Notes: generated by a model not told the origin, from the letters alone. Shown: positions 47,322 through 61,771, counted from the first letter of the stretch. The stretch: 64,000 nt of DNA from Scilla litardierei (GCA_030789695.1 JAULAV010008665.1:1-64000); one strand, 5' to 3'. Made by a program: numbers and translations.

Positions 47322-47999
47322 TGTTGAGTATTGGACTCTCCACCTTGATTTTGATGATGATCAAACATAAATCATTGTGACTAACTCTTGTGATTGCAGT
47401 TAGCTAAAAAGTCACCAATTAGATTCAAGAAGATCAAAAGTGACTACACGTGTTGATTCAAGTGGAGGACTTGGTAGATCAACAAAGGTGAAGCATTGGC
47501 TTGAAGAACTCAAAGGCTACTTCAAACCTCAAGCCAATGGCATCAACAAATGAATGAAGATTCAATCCAAAGAGAAGAAAGGAATGGATGAGTCAAAAGC
47601 TTCGAAGACCATGACGTTGAAGATATTCTTAACATTCAACTAAAAGACTCAAGTCCATGAAGAATTATGGAGATCGTCGCCAAAGTAATTTGTTCATCTC
47701 AAGCGACGTCCCAAGACTTCCTAAGAACGCGTGATCGTTGTGCCTGGAGCTTTGTTGAAGCTCAAGGAGTATTCATGAAGTCAAGGGATTCGGATTCTCC
47801 ATGTTGAAGCTTCGAAGACGGTTCGTCATGTTATTTATATTGTCTTCTAGCTTCGGTTTAGTAGAATGTTAAGCCTTAAGTAGTACTTGCCTAGAAATCT
47901 TCATAACTTTCATATCGTATCTCTATGATTGCCTTAGAAGCCATTAGAAACTTTCCCGTAGCCTATCGTTTCATTTCACGGCTTCATATGCATCTTAGT

Positions 48000-48565
48000 T
48001 GGTTCAAGAAGAAGAACCAACCGACTAGATGACGATCTAATCGGTTGGGAATCCTTCTTGAATCGACTAGATATCCTTGCTTAATTCAGCCCATTCACTG
48101 TTGGTCAATTAGTCGGTCCAAGAAGGTTCACCGACCGACTAGATGACGATTTAGTCGGTTGGAAATCCTTCTCATACTGACTAGTTATCCTAATCAATTC
48201 AAGACCATTTGTTGACCAATTAGTCGGTCCAAGAAGGTTCACCGACCGACTAAATGACGATCTAGTCGGTTGATGTCTCTTCTCTTAGACCGACTAGTTT
48301 TCCGTGTGAAATTCGACCTTTGTACTGTTGACCAGTTAGTTGGTTCAAGAAGGATGGTTAATGCATTAAAAGTCAATCTAGTCGGTCCAAGAAGGTTCAC
48401 TGACCGACTAGTTGTCAATCTAGTCGGTTGATGATCCTTCTTAAACTGACTATTGCTTACCATGATTTCACCATCTTCTCTGTCAACCATCTAGTCGGTC
48501 CAAGAAGGTTCACTGACCGACTAGTTGTCAATCTAGTCGATTGATGATCCTTCTTAGACCGATTA
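48000..48565 (+). repeat. Hairpin-bearing ~120-bp tandem units in U3 (left LTR)
   Basis: Four to five diverged units of about 110-130 bp, each with TAGTCGGTC, a 14-base loop CAAGAAGGTTCAC(T/C), then GACCGACTA: a perfect 9-bp stem in the best copies. Clear starts are near 48112, 48222, 48378 and 48491. Each stem is followed by TCTAGTCGGTTGATG-type sequence. Confidence 0.88.
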
Positions 48566-48632
48566 AGCAGCTTCAGAATAGAGCCGTTGGGGCATTTAAT
48601 GCCACGAATTTTGTGACCGTTTTCTCTCTTTC

Positions 48633-48640
48633 CTATATAA
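48633..48640 (+). promoter_or_regulatory. TATA box of Element 5 left LTR
   Basis: CTATATAA after CTCTCTTTC, directly downstream of the hairpin units. The same site is at 57328-57335 in the right LTR. Confidence 0.75.
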
Positions 48641-49471
48641 GTTTGAGTGTTTTAACCAGGGATTCAAGGCTGAAATTAGAGGCATTTTCCCACCTTTGAG
48701 AAGAGCCATTCAACTCCATTTTTAAGCTCTCTCATCTCACAAGAATCTCTCCCTCACTCTTTGAGCACTAATTCCTCAAGAGAGATTCTCATTCCTTGTG
48801 AGCTTCTCAAGCTAAGAGCTTGAATCCAAGTCACCAAATTCCCCCTAGCCATCTATTGCTGCTCATCTTGGTGGAGCTAGGGTTTGGTGATCTCATCTTC
48901 CTCAAAATCCATTCTTGCCCTATTTTGGTAAGTATTTCTCAAGGCATAGGATTTTGTGGTAAGAAGTTTTATATTTCATTCTTTATACTTCTTAATTGTT
49001 GTATACTCACGGTGGTGTGAGAGGATTGGCTTGATCACAAGTTGTGGGAGTCAAGATTTCGTTTTGCTCTCGGTTTGTGAGAGTGTGCTTAGTCCCAGGT
49101 TGTGGGATTAAGGACTTTGCGTGTTACCGGGTTGTGGGATACACGGACATCGATTGTAGGTCGATTGCACTTGTTAGAGGTTTTCCACAAGTGGGCAAAA
49201 GGAAATCTCTAGCGGTTTGCTAGAGTATCCGGAGGGGATCCGGGTGTTGCTGGAGTAGGGCACCGGTAACAAGTCGGGGAGACTTGGGTGGCACCGAACA
49301 TGTGTAGATTGCTTGTTTGCATTGCATTATTCCTTGTGTAGTTGTTCACTTATTGTATTCCGCATTTGTTGGTTAATTAGGGTTTTATTTGGCGTAAATT
49401 CCTTATAATTCTATAAAACACTATTCACCCCCCTCTAGTGTTTATTCCTCATAGCACAGGGTCACTACAAT

Positions 49472-49483
49472 TGGTATCAGAGC
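49472..49483 (+). other. Primer-binding site of Element 5
   Basis: TGGTATCAGAGC, a perfect plant initiator tRNA-Met site, two bases after the LTR end. The gag ATG follows only 12 bp later. Confidence 0.92.
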
Positions 49484-49495
49484 GAGGTAATAGCT

Positions 49496-51170
49496 ATGGC
49501 AACCAACAAAAACACTCGATGCCCTCTTCCACCATATCTCCTCGGGCCCAATTATCAAATTTGGTGTGTGAAGATGAAGGCCCATATTCAATCCATCGAT
49601 GAGGATTATTGGAAGCTTGTGGAGAAGCCTTTTTGTGCACCTACCACTTCCGTACATAAGTGGACAAATGAGCAAAAAGAATTGGTGAAGAAACATCAAG
49701 AGGTAATGGAGATCTTGCTTGATTATTTAACTTATGACATTCTTATGCATGTGTCAAAGGCAACAACGGCATATCAAATATGGCACATGCTAGCGGAGCA
49801 AGAAGAGTCCACCTCGGAGTGTTCTTCCTCCAATGATGAAAGAGATTCATTCATGGGCTTGATGGCACGAGAGGACGACTCGAGCGACGAATCAAGCGAC
49901 TCAAGTAAAAGCGATATCGACGATGAAGAGGTAACAACGGATGATCTTAAAATTGAACTTAAGCAATTATTTGATAAATATCAAAAGCTTATGCATAAAT
50001 ATTGTGATGCTAAGAATACGATTGCTAGTCTCTCTAACACATCTTCATGTAGCACCTCTAACAATGACACCATTGTTGAGACACTCGCTATTGAGAAAGC
50101 AAGTTTGCTTACTCAGAATGGCATGTTGAGAGATGAGGTGGAGTCCCTCAAATCTCAACTTGATCGTGTTTCTATCATGGATAGTAACGATCTTGAGATT
50201 GAAAATCTTCAATCTCAAAACACTTGCTTGGGCATTGAGAATGAGGATCTCAAATCCCAAGTGCACGAGCTCACCACACATGCATCCACCTTGGATGCTA
50301 CTATTTCTTCAATTTCGAAGAAATATGAGCTCATGTCCTCCATTGTTGAGAGATTCAACAAGGGAAAGGACAATTTGGATGATTTGCTAAAGAATCAACT
50401 ACTGGCAAACCATCGTGTTGGCCTTGGTTATTCTAAGGCAAGTGCATCCAATGCACGCACCTCCTATAGTGAAGTAACTATAGATTTTGTGAGGCCATCC
50501 TCCGGTGCATCCACGAGTGGTGTCTATAACAACTTGGGTAGTTCTACTACTAAGGAAACCACCACTCCTATTCCTCCCTCCTTTGGAAAGAAACCTACTT
50601 TGGATGGACCTCCAAAGAAGGGTCATGCTTTCATGTACACCAATACTATGCCACGTAGGAACATACATCCTACCCCACATGTTCACACGAATGATGGTTT
50701 TTATGTTCCACACCCACGAGCAAGTGCAAACACTCATTTGAGACACTCTCATGCACGTACTCATGTTCATGCACCTTCACATGCTTATGATCACACATCA
50801 CATCCACATGTGTATGCTTATTCTCATGATCATCCTCATGCATATATACACACCTCATATTCATCCACGTATGTATGCAACACCACACCATAAATCATAT
50901 GCTCATCATCATGCTTTAGCACAACACAATGTTCCTCATGCTCTTGCTAGATCTCATGTTCCTAGGCCTCATGCACCACGTAGAGATCAACCTTTTGTGC
51001 ATGCAACAACTAGGAAGAGGATACCCAAATCATACACTATTTGGGGTCCGAAGAACACTAGCATTCATGCTAAGGATATGTATGTGCAATCTTATATTAA
51101 TGATATTATTATGAATGATGATTATGTTGGGAAATCACGGTCCTCTTGGACTTGGTTTCCGAAGGGTTAG
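49496..51170 (+). pseudogene. gag: Copia gag with acidic, coiled-coil and His-rich parts (one frameshift)
   Basis: The first frame (49496-50893, 465 codons) starts MATNKNTRCPLPPYLLGPNY just after the PBS. Residues 1-105 are the copia gag N-terminus (YQIWCVKMKAHIQSIDEDYW, WTNEQKELVKKHQEV). About 110-150 are Ser/Asp-rich acidic. About 150-310 look like coiled coil (EIENLQSQNTCLGIENEDLK). About 345-385 form a Pro-rich linker with FGKKPTLDGPPKKGHAF. About 400-460 are strikingly His-rich (RHSHARTHVHAPSHAYDH). Near 50850-50893 the frame shifts by one, and the His-rich tail continues in the frame ending at 51170 (YAHHHALAQHNVPHALA.. to SWTWFPKG), the usual ending of this gag class. There is no CCHC knuckle. 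The region between the N-terminal part and the acidic stretch is shorter than in autonomous relatives, suggesting an in-frame deletion. Gag may still self-assemble, but the frameshift makes a full product doubtful. Confidence 0.85.
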
Positions 51171-51463
51171 TTTCCGTTGACCCTTCCTTGCTTGGTACAA
51201 TAAGCTTATATTCATTTTATGGGTACCAAAGCATTTGTGTTAAGAATTGATTTACTCTTTTGTTTGCATTTTAGTCTTGGATGCTCTTGTGTGATTAGAA
51301 ACGTAAATTCATATTGAATTTGATTTCCATTGCATGATTATTTGTAAATCATTGTGTTTATGATTTTCATGTTTAGAATATTTAATATTTCTTCTGGCAA
51401 CACATGCGTTGGCTCATATTTATGTTTTGTTGCATGTGATATATGTCATGCGTTTGGATTGTA

Positions 51464-51488
51464 ATATATATATATATATATATATATA
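51464..51488. repeat. (AT)n microsatellite
   Basis: About 12 AT units in the non-coding part of Element 5. Confidence 0.95.
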
Positions 51489-52316
51489 CTTATTTTTGGT
51501 ACAATTGGTATATGCATGTATTTGGTTATATATTTATCTTGTAACATGATTGCATGATTCTTAAATATTGTGTATGATTACATCAGTATATGGGTTACAA
51601 TTATTTGAATTTAGTATTTTTAAATTTGTTGCCTAACCCATAGGATCCAAAAATGTTTTTTAGATACCAAAATGATATTTTCTAGGTACAATCCACATTG
51701 GGATACCAACGCTACCAACTCTTTGATTTGCAAAGATTTTCATTCAAATGAAGTTGATGGTGCGTAAGTGGTGCACCAAAGTAGGGGGAGCTTAATGTTG
51801 TAAATATATTCTTACATTTGGTATCCATGTGTGTTGGATGCATGTAGATGTCACTTTGCATATCCTATGTTTGCATATTGTGGGTCTTGTATGTCATTCA
51901 TGTCTATGTATTTCACATGTGTTAAATTCTTGACTAATGTGCATTGTGTATTCATAATACTTGCTCATATGTTTATTCGAGGATTATTTATAACATGTGG
52001 CTTAAAAATTTTCATGATAGAACTAATGCTCATTTGCATGTTTCACACACGGGACACGCTTATATTTATGTTCCATTTCACAAGCGTGCATCCCAACTTC
52101 CTACTCATGCCTCTACAACCTCTTAAGAATCACAAATCACTATCTTTTGGATTCCTAAGATTGTTTCTAGGCATGTTATGAACACACATATAGAATCGTA
52201 TATTAGGAATGACATATTCTCATATATGAAAATCTATTTGATTTCCACCTTGCTAACTCACTCTTATTGCACTTCATTGCTTGGGTACCTTGCTTGTATG
52301 ATTACTTTTTGTACCC

Positions 52317-52442
<126 letters not shown>

Positions 52443-55400
52443 TCGTCATCTACTCCCAAGTTTGCATAGTTTGTATGATTTTGAGGGAGTATGACATGTT
52501 TGATTGCTATAGGGCATTACATTTGGTATCAGATTAGTTGAGTTCGTCCACTAACCCCCAACATTATTATATGGAATTACATTTCTCTCATATTATGTTG
52601 TGCATATAGATTTGTTGATTTCTCTAACCCTTGGTGATCTCCTATCTTGTTGATACGCCAAAGGGAAAGAGAAATTTAGTCTTGAAAATTAATACTTTAT
52701 GCTTTTTATGCACACTCTTTGTGGTATTACTTTTCATGCCTTCCTTCAATATGTGTTGTGCCGTGAATGCTTATTTTGTGCACATATGCATATTGAATGA
52801 GGAATCTTTCTTGCACACACTATTGTATTAGATGTGTGTATTCATAATGATGTTGCTTGACTAAATCATATGCATGTCATGCATTTCTATTGATAAGTGT
52901 TACTTACAATTGGTAAATGTTTGGTTATTGGACTACTTGATTTTGTTCATTAACCTATTGGATCCAAAAAGTTTTTGGATACCACCAATTGTTGAATTGT
53001 CAGATTGTTGTGGAATATCCCTACTCTACACACTCCTTGATTTACAAATGATGGATCAATTCAAAGGAAAGGATGGTGCATTGGAGATGCACACAAATAG
53101 GGAAAGCTAAATGGTTGTAAGTATGTGTTTTGAACAATTGGTATGTTAATATATTGGTTTTGACTACCATGTTTACAATTAGTATTTTTAATATATTGAA
53201 TTTGTGTAATATAGCACACTTCTTCATTAGCTCATTCTTGTCATACCCTCATGAAGACTGTTTGTTTATGTGACTGCCATGTTCATGTATGTTATATATG
53301 TCTTATTACGACTCATGTATCATAGTAGCTATAACTTTCATATAATGAATTGGTTAGGCATTTATTGATGTTTATATCTTTGGAACACGTTGTCATTACA
53401 CATCGCTTTCCTCACATGCATGCTTCTGTGTGAAGATTGTTATATGTTATGGATATGATAACTGATGTGTATGACATGCTTGCTTGTTTATTAGATTGTA
53501 TTAAGTATATGGATCTTAACCTTCATTGAATTTTTTTCAATTCTTTCATTTAAGATTCATTGGTGTTTTGATTCTACCACATGAGCCTAATTCTCGTAGA
53601 TGACTATGTTCATGAATTATTTAGACCATACCATGATCTGTCATACCATTCTAGTAGAATCATTCATTTCTTTATGGCATGCTATACTTCATCATGTTAT
53701 ACATAATTCATGACATGTATAAGATTAATGATTTAGGATCTTTATGCATATTTGTTCATTGTATCACCACACATCTCATACTTTTCCTATAGTATGTATG
53801 ATTATCTTTATGAGACGTATTGATATGATTTGGGGTGATCAATGTATGTTACTTGTCATTTTAATTACTTCATGGCTGATGTTTAGCTATAATTTTATTC
53901 AAGAGATCTTTCATGTCTATAGCTAAATCTTTCATGTATGATATTTTTCACAAGTGACATAACATTCATTCATATTAGTTAGTGATCTTCAAGCTATATT
54001 TTTCACTATGTCATCTCTCATCTCACGCTCATATTTTATGCTATTTTGATGAGATGTTAGAGATAACTTATGCTTTACACGATCACATAAGCTTTATATT
54101 GTGTTTGATGTTATGTATATTCTGTCATATATTCTTCCATGAATATATCTTGATGCACTATGACTTCTTTGATGCTACCTCCGATTATATTGTGCTTACA
54201 CAAGTCTTTTTATTCTATTCGCACAATTGGTATGCATGCTTGCGATGTTCATGATAACTTTACTCGTTTATGACCTACCTTGTGACTTTGATCGTAGACT
54301 ATCTTCATGCCTTTGCTCAAAAGATATTTTGTCACATTATGACTCATGTTGAATCGTTTGTGATAATTGAGCTAGGATGAAATCATGTCTCTATTTGTTC
54401 ACTTGGTTTCCTTCTCAAGTAATATCATGATTTTGACAGTATTTGCCTGCTTGCCATACTCTGTTATATTACAATTGGTATCATCTCTACATATCATATT
54501 TACATTTGGTATCATATTTACAATTGTTAGACTATTTATATTGGATATCATCTTTACATGATCTTGTTTGATGCTAGTTTTGAGCGTATGATATAGTGCT
54601 TATCTTCCTTATGCTCATGGCATTCCATGCTTATCTTTGACTCATTATGTGAGTATCTATTTTGGAATGCATGCTAGTACTATGGTTTTTTTGAACATTA
54701 TTTCAATTAGTTTCCTAGGGTGCTAGAATTGTGTATGCCATACGTTTTATGATGTTACTACCTCTATTTTGCCATAACACTTTTGCGTGATATAGATATT
54801 TGATATTCATTTTCATTGTATCACCTTGTCACCCCACATCGCACACTTCACTTATATTAGGTATGCTTAATTTGGGAGATGCTTTGTGGAGGTTAGCTGG
54901 AGATACTTTTAGAGATGACTTGGTATGTCTACTATTGATATCACATGCCATTATACTTAATGTGTGTTATTATAACATAACTTTATACACATGGTTAAGA
55001 ATTTCTATAGTCATGTTTATTTACTTCGTCGCTCGACAATTATATTGATTAAATAGATTTACCTGTATGAAAACATAGAATTGTTTTTCATGCACTAAAT
55101 TGGCTAAAAATATTGATCTATGTCAATGTGATGATTTTGATTCCACCAAAATGTATTTAATCATGTTCATGTCATTTATCTTGCCAAGTATACTATTGGT
55201 ATCACAAGACAATCTATCACATTATGCTTCATGTTATAAATTTTGTGATAATTGAGTTTGTTTGGGTATTTGACACTATTTGATCACTTGTTTTTATTTC
55301 ACAAGTGATGTCATGTTTTTTTGCATTGTCACTTTTCTAACACTGATCACATTACTCTTTACAATTAGTATCTATTGTAATCTTTTATCTCATATGCTTA

Positions 55401-56004
55401 TTGCTTATATTTTTGTGATAATTTAGGGTGGTTGAGTTATTGTTGGATATGTGCTCTTGCAATTGATTCCTTTATTTTGATATCCTGTTTTCAATTGGTA
55501 ACTTTACATTAGAGAACTTTACAATTGGTAACTTTACAATTGTTATACCTTTATGTTTTCAACTCTATAGTTGCATGTGTTGTTTCTATACCCCATATCT
55601 TTTTGTTAATGACAAAGGGGGAGAGAAATAAACAAGATGTGCTTATTAAATGTTGAGTGTTAAACAATAACTTGAATCATATAGACTTTATGTATGATCA
55701 TTCATGTATATGATTCAGGGGGAGCATTGGTGATTACCTTGGTTTATATTGATTACATTATATATATGTTGGTAATCATGCTCATGTTTATGATGTGTAT
55801 CACTTATATGATTTGAGTTGTGTATGCATATTATTTCTGGTCATTCATGCGATATATACACAACCTCATGTGATACATACACTATTAACTGCTGAATGAT
55901 GCTATTGATTATTGATATTAACTTGATTGGCATCATTGCAGGGGGAGTAAGTATATTTAATGCACAATTATTTATTTTGTTTATATTTGGTTTGTCATCA
56001 TCAA

Positions 56005-56016
56005 AAAGGGGGAGAA
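56005..56016 (+). other. Polypurine tract of Element 5
   Basis: AAAAGGGGGAGA immediately before the right LTR. It is duplicated upstream of the left LTR. Confidence 0.88.
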
Positions 56017-58165
56017 TGTTGAGTATTGGACTCTCCACCTTGATTTTGATGATGATCAAACACAAATCATTGTGACTAACTCTTGTGATTGCAGTTAGCT
56101 AAAAAGTCACCAATTAGATTCAAGAAGATCAAAAGTGACTACACGTGTTGATTCAAGTGGAGGACTTGGTAGATCAACAAAGGTGAAGCATTGGCTTGAA
56201 GAACTCAAAGGCTACTTCAAACCTCAAGCCAATTGCATCAACAAATGAATGGAGATTCAATCCAAAGAGAAGAAAGGAATGGATGAGTCAAAAGATTCGA
56301 AGACCATGACGTTGAAGATATTCTTAACATTCAACTAAAAGACTCAAGTCCATGAAGAATTATGGAGATCGTCGCCAAAGTAATTTGTTCATCTCAAGCG
56401 ACGTCCCAAGACTTCCTAAGAACGCGTGATCGTTGTGCCTGGAGCTTTGTTGAAGCTCAAGGAGTATTCATGAAGTCAAGGGATTCGGATTCTCCATGTT
56501 GAAGCTTCGTAGACGGTTCGTCATGTTATTTATATTGTCTTCTAGCTTCGGTTTAGTAGAATGTTAAGCCTTAAGTAGTACTTGCCTAGAAATCTTCATA
56601 ACTTTCATATCGTATCTCTAGGATTGCCTTAGAAGCCATTAGAAACTTTCCCGTAGCCTATCGTTTCATTTCACGGCTTCATATGCATCTTAGTTGGTTC
56701 AAGAAGAAGAACCAACCGACTAGATGACGATCTAATCGGTTGAGAATCCTTCTTGAATCGACTAGATATCCTTGCTTAATTCAGCCCATTCACTGTTGGT
56801 CAATTAGTCGGTCCAAGAAGGTTCACCGACCGACTAGATGACGATTTAGTCGGTTAGAAATCCTTCTCATACTGACTAGTTATCCTAATCAATTCAAGAC
56901 CATTTGTTGACCAATTAGTCGGTCCAAGAAGGTTCACCGACCGACTAAATGATGATCTAGTCGGTTGGTGTCTCTTCTCTTAGACCGACTAGTTTTCCGT
57001 GTGAAATTCGACCTTTGTACTGTTGACCAGTTAGTTGGTTCAAGAAGGATGGTTAATGCATTAAAAGTCAATCTCGTCGGTCCAAGAAGGTTCACTGACC
57101 GACTAGTTGTCAATCTAGTCGGTTGATGATCCTTCTTAAACTGACTATTGCTTACCATGATTTCACCATCTTCTCTGTCAACCATCTAGTCGGTCCAAGA
57201 AGGTTCACTGACCGACTAGTTGTCAATCTAGTCGATTGATGATCCTTCTTAGACCGATTAAGCAGCTTCAGAATAGAGCCGTTGGGGCATTTAATGCCAC
57301 GAATTTTGTGACCGTTTTCTCTCTTTCCTATATAAGTTTGAGTGTTTTAACCAGGGATTCAAGGCTGAAATTAGAGGCATTTTCCCACCTTTGAGAAGAG
57401 CCATTCAACTCCATTTCTAAGCTCTCTCATCTCACAAGAATCTCTCCCTCACTCTTTGAGCACTAATTCCTCAAGAGAGATTCTCATTCCTTGTGAGCTT
57501 CTCAAGCTAAGAGCTTGAATCCAAGTCACCAAATTCCCCCTAGCCATCTATTGCTGCTCATCTTGGTGGAGCTAGGGCTTGGTGATCTCATCTTCCTCAA
57601 AATCCATTCTTGCCCTATTTTGGTAAGTATTTCTCAAGGCATAGGATTTTGTGGTAAGAAGTTTAATGTTTCATTCTTTATACTTCTTAATTGTTGTATA
57701 CTCACGGTGGTGTGAGAGGATTGGCTTGATCTCAAGTTGTGGGAGTCAAGATTTCGTTTTGCTCTCGGTTTGTGAGAGTGTGCTTAGTCCCAGGTTGTGG
57801 GATTAAGGACTTTGCATGTTCCCGGGTTGTGGGATACACGGACATCGATTGTAGGTCGATTGCACTTGTTGGAGGTTTTCCACAAGTGGTATAAAGGAAA
57901 TCTCTAGCAGTTTGCTAGAGTATCCGGAGGGGATCCGGGTGTTGCTGGAGTAGGGCGCCGGTAACAAGTCGGGGAGACTTAGGTGGCACCGAACCAGTGT
58001 AGATTGCTTGTTTGCATTGCATTATTCCTTGTGTAGTTGTTCACTTATTGTATTCCGCATTTGTTGGTTAATTAGGGTTTTATTTGGCGTAAATTACTTA
58101 TAATTCTATAAAACACTATTCACCCCCCCTCTAGTGTTTATTCCTCATAGCACAGGGTCACTACA
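56017..58165 (+). repeat. Right LTR of Element 5 (2149 bp)
   Basis: Same boundaries as the left LTR, with about 27 substitutions and one extra C in the run near 58123. Hairpin units lie at about 56693-57260 and the TATA box at 57328-57335. Confidence 0.95.
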
Positions 58166-61100
58166 ACATCCGTATCTTTTAGAAAATGTAGAAAATAGCC
58201 ACGAGCTCAGAAAAATCAGCAAAAATATCTGATGGAATCGGGAGATCGCCATCTATAACTGAAAAATAAGAGAAGACAAAAGATGATTTAAAAATCATAT
58301 CATTTAATACAAAGATCCCCATCTTACAAAAAATATAAAATAATAGCGCCGAGATCAGAAAAATCCGCAAAAAAGTCTGTTTAAATTGGGAGATTGTCAT
58401 CTTCAACTGGAAAAAGGAAAGACAAAATTAGACCAAAAAACATATCATTCCATAAAAAGATCCATATCTTACAGAAAATGTAGAAAATAGTCCGGAGCTC
58501 TGAGAAGGTCGCAAAATGTCCGTTGGAACTAGGAGATCGTCATATTCAATTGAAAAATAAGAGGAGCTAAAATTAGGCTATAAAAATCATATCATTTAAT
58601 ATAACAGTCCATATCTTACAGAAAAGGTAGAAACTAGCCCCGAGCTTAAAAACTCCGCTAAAAAGTCCATTGGAACCAGTAGATTGCTTTCATCAACCAA
58701 AAAAGAAGAGATGGCAAAATTAGGCCAAAAAATCATTTCATTTAATAAAAATACATATCTTTCAAAAAATGTAGAAAATAGACTCGAGCTCAGAAATATC
58801 CACAAAAATGTCCGTTGGAACCGGGAGAACGCCATCCTCAAATGAAAATTAAGTGATGACAAAATTAGGCTATAAAAATCATATCAATTATAAAGATCCA
58901 AATCTTGCAAGAAATGTAGAAAATAGTATGTAGCTCAAAAAATCCGCAAAAATGTCCGTTGGAACCAAGAGATCGCCAAATTAGGCCAAAAATATATCAT
59001 TTAGAAGAACAATCCATATATTCCAGAAAATAGCCACGAGCTCATAAAAATCCACAAAAATTTTCCTTTAAACCGGGACATGCCATCTTCAATTGAAAAA
59101 TAAGAGAAGATAAACTTAGACGACAAACATCATATCATTTAATAAAAAGATTCATATCTTCCATAAAATTTAAAAAATAGCACTAAGCTCAGAAAAATCA
59201 GAAAAAATGTCTGTTAGAACCGAGAGATCACCATCTTCATTAGGAAAAGTAAGAGAAGACAAAATTAGAACCTAAAAATCATATCATTTAATATATAGAC
59301 CTATATCTTCCATAAAATGTAGAAAATAGCACCAAACTCAAATAAATCCGCAAAAAAATGTCTGTTGGAACCGTGAGACCGCCATGTTCAACAGAAAAAA
59401 TAAGAGAAGACAAAATTATTCAATAATAATCATATCATTTAATATAATGATCCATAGCTTACAGAAAATGTAGAAAAATAGCACGGAGCTCATAAAAATC
59501 CGTAAAAATGTCTGTTGGAACCGTGAGATCGTTATCTTCAAAGAAAAAAAATAAGAGAAAACAAAGCTAATCCAAACAATATATCATCTAATAAAACGAT
59601 CCATATCTTCTAGGAAATGTAGAAAATAGCCCCGATCTCAGAAAAATCGGTAAAATGTCAGTTGGAACAGCAAGATCGCCATCTTTAATTTAATAATAAG
59701 AGAAGAAAAAATTAGGCCAACGATGATATCATTTAATAAAAAGATTTATATCTTCTAGAAACTTCATATAATAACCCCGAGCTCAGAAAAATCGGTAAAA
59801 TGTCAATTGGAACCGAGATATCGGAATTTTCAACTTAAAAATTAGATAAAACAAAATAAGGGCAAAAATCATATCATTTAATAAAACTATTCATATCTTC
59901 CAGATAATGTAGAAAATAGACCAGAGCTTAGAAAAATCCGCCAAAATATCTGATGGAACCGGGAGATTGTCATCTTGAACTGAAAAATAAGTTAAGTGAA
60001 ACTTAGGTTATAAAAATCATAGCATTTAATAAAAAGCTCCATATCGTCCAAATGTAGAAAATAGCCTCGAGCTTAGAAAAATAAGTAAAAATGTCCGTTA
60101 GAATGAGGAGATCGCCATCTTCAATATATAAATAAGAGACGACAAAATTAGGGTAAGAAAATCATATGATGTAATATAAAGATACATGTCTTCCAAAAAA
60201 TGAAGAAAATAGCACCGAACTTAGAAATATCCGCAAAATATCTGTTGGAACCAGAAGATCTCATATCATTTAATAAAACAATCCATATCTTCCAAAAATA
60301 TAGAAAATAGGCCGGAGCTCAGAAAAATCCACAAAAATGTCCCTTGGAACTCGGTGATCGCCAACTTCAAATAGAATATAAGAGACGGCAAAATTAGGCC
60401 AAAAAATCATATCAATTAATAAAAAGATCGCCATCTTCAACAAGAAAATAAGAGAAGACAAATTTAGGCTAGAAAAATCATATCAATTTAAAAAAAAGAT
60501 CTATATCTTCCTGAAAATGTAGAAAATAGCACTAAGCTCAGAAAATGATATATAAAAATCTTTTTAATTGAAGATGGCAATATCCCTGTTATAACAGACA
60601 TTTTTATAGATGAAGAAGGTGATTTCCCAGTTTCGAATTTTGTCTTCTCTTATATTTTAGTTGGAGATGGCGATTTTTCGGTTCCAACGAACTTTTTTTG
60701 GCCTAAATTTGTCTTCTCTGATATCATTTAATAAAACGATCTATATATTCTAAAAAATGTGAAAAATAGCCTAGAGCACAGAAAAATCCGCAAAAATATT
60801 TGTTGGAACCGGGAAAATGGCCATCTTTACTTAAAAATATTAGAAGACAAATTTAAACTATAAAAATCATATCGTTTAATAAAAAGATCCATTGCTTCCT
60901 TAAAATAAAGAAAATAGCAAAGAGCTCAAAAAATCTGAAAAATGTCTGTTAGAACTGGGAAACCCGTCATCTTCAAGTGAAAAATAAGAGAAGACAAGTG
61001 TACGCTATAAAAATCATATCATTTAATAAAAAGATCCATGTCTATAATAAAATGTAGAAAATAGCCTCCAGTTCAGAAAAATCTGCAAATATTTCTGTTG

Positions 61101-61625
61101 GAACCGAGAGATCACCATCATCAAATGAAAAATAACAGAAGCCAAAATTAGGCTTGAAAAATCATATTAATTAATTAAAAGATCCATATCTTACAGAAAA
61201 TGTAGATAATAGTCCCAAGCTCAGAATTATCGGCCAATATGTCCGTTGGAACCGGGATATCGACATCTTCAACTGAAAAATAAGAGACGATAAAATTAGG
61301 CTACAAAAATTATAAAATGTAATAAAAAGATCCATATCTTCCAGAAAATGTAGAAAATAATACCGAGCTCAGAAATATCCGCAAAAATGTGCGTTGGAAC
61401 AGGGAGATCGCAATCTTCAACTAAAACAATAAGAGAAGACAAAATTAGGCCAAAATATCTTATCATTTAATAAAACAATCCATATCTTCCGATCCATATC
61501 TTCAAAAAATGTGAAAAATAGGTTGGAGCTTAGAAAATTCCGCAAAAATGTCTGTTGGAACCGGGTGATCGCCATCTTCAACTGGAATATAACAGAAGAC
61601 AAAATTAGGCTTAAAATTATATCAT
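58166..61625 (-). repeat. ~147-bp satellite array, reverse orientation, continued
   Basis: Resumes at ACATCCGTATC directly after Element 5, about 25 bp further in monomer phase than the left flank (47261). Many monomers are shortened. It ends at the LTR of Element 3. Confidence 0.93.
60555..60722 (+). repeat. Inverted-segment satellite module X, copy F (in reverse array)
   Basis: Same mirror module as 39541-39690: AAATCTTTTTAATTGAAG, TTTTTATAGATGAAGAAGG, then TATATTTTAGTTGGAGATGG, returning to reverse at GATATCATTTAATAAAACG. Confidence 0.82.
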
Positions 61626-61771
61626 TGTTATGAATCAACTTACTGGGGGAGGAACCCCCAGCCCTTTATTTATAGGCAGGATAGGAGAATAGGAAAATAA
61701 GATACATAGGTATGGACGTATCTCTGAAATACCCGCAATCCTAACCGACTCTAGTATTTCTATTCACAACA
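61626..61771 (-). repeat. 3' LTR of Element 3 (146 bp)
   Basis: TG..CA ends with near-perfect inverted termini (TGTTATGAAT against the complement of ATTCACAACA). It carries a TATA-like CTATAAATAAAGG on minus, as in the Element 2 LTR. The rest of the LTR sequence differs from Element 2, so it is a sister family. Confidence 0.82.

Larger units (their letters stand above)
47322..49469 (+). repeat. Left LTR of Element 5 (2148 bp)
   Basis: Starts TGTTGAGTATTGG and ends TCACTACA. It contains hairpin minisatellites (about 48000-48565), a TATA box (48633) and a CTCTCTC-rich leader. Confidence 0.95.

Noticed and set aside
48239..48490. 83-codon frame repeated at 56934-57185
   Set aside because: The two are the same because they lie in the two LTRs; the peptide reflects hairpin repeats, not a gene.
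50399..50891. Minus-strand 123- and 73-codon frames
   Set aside because: Antisense shadows of the His-rich gag of Element 5.
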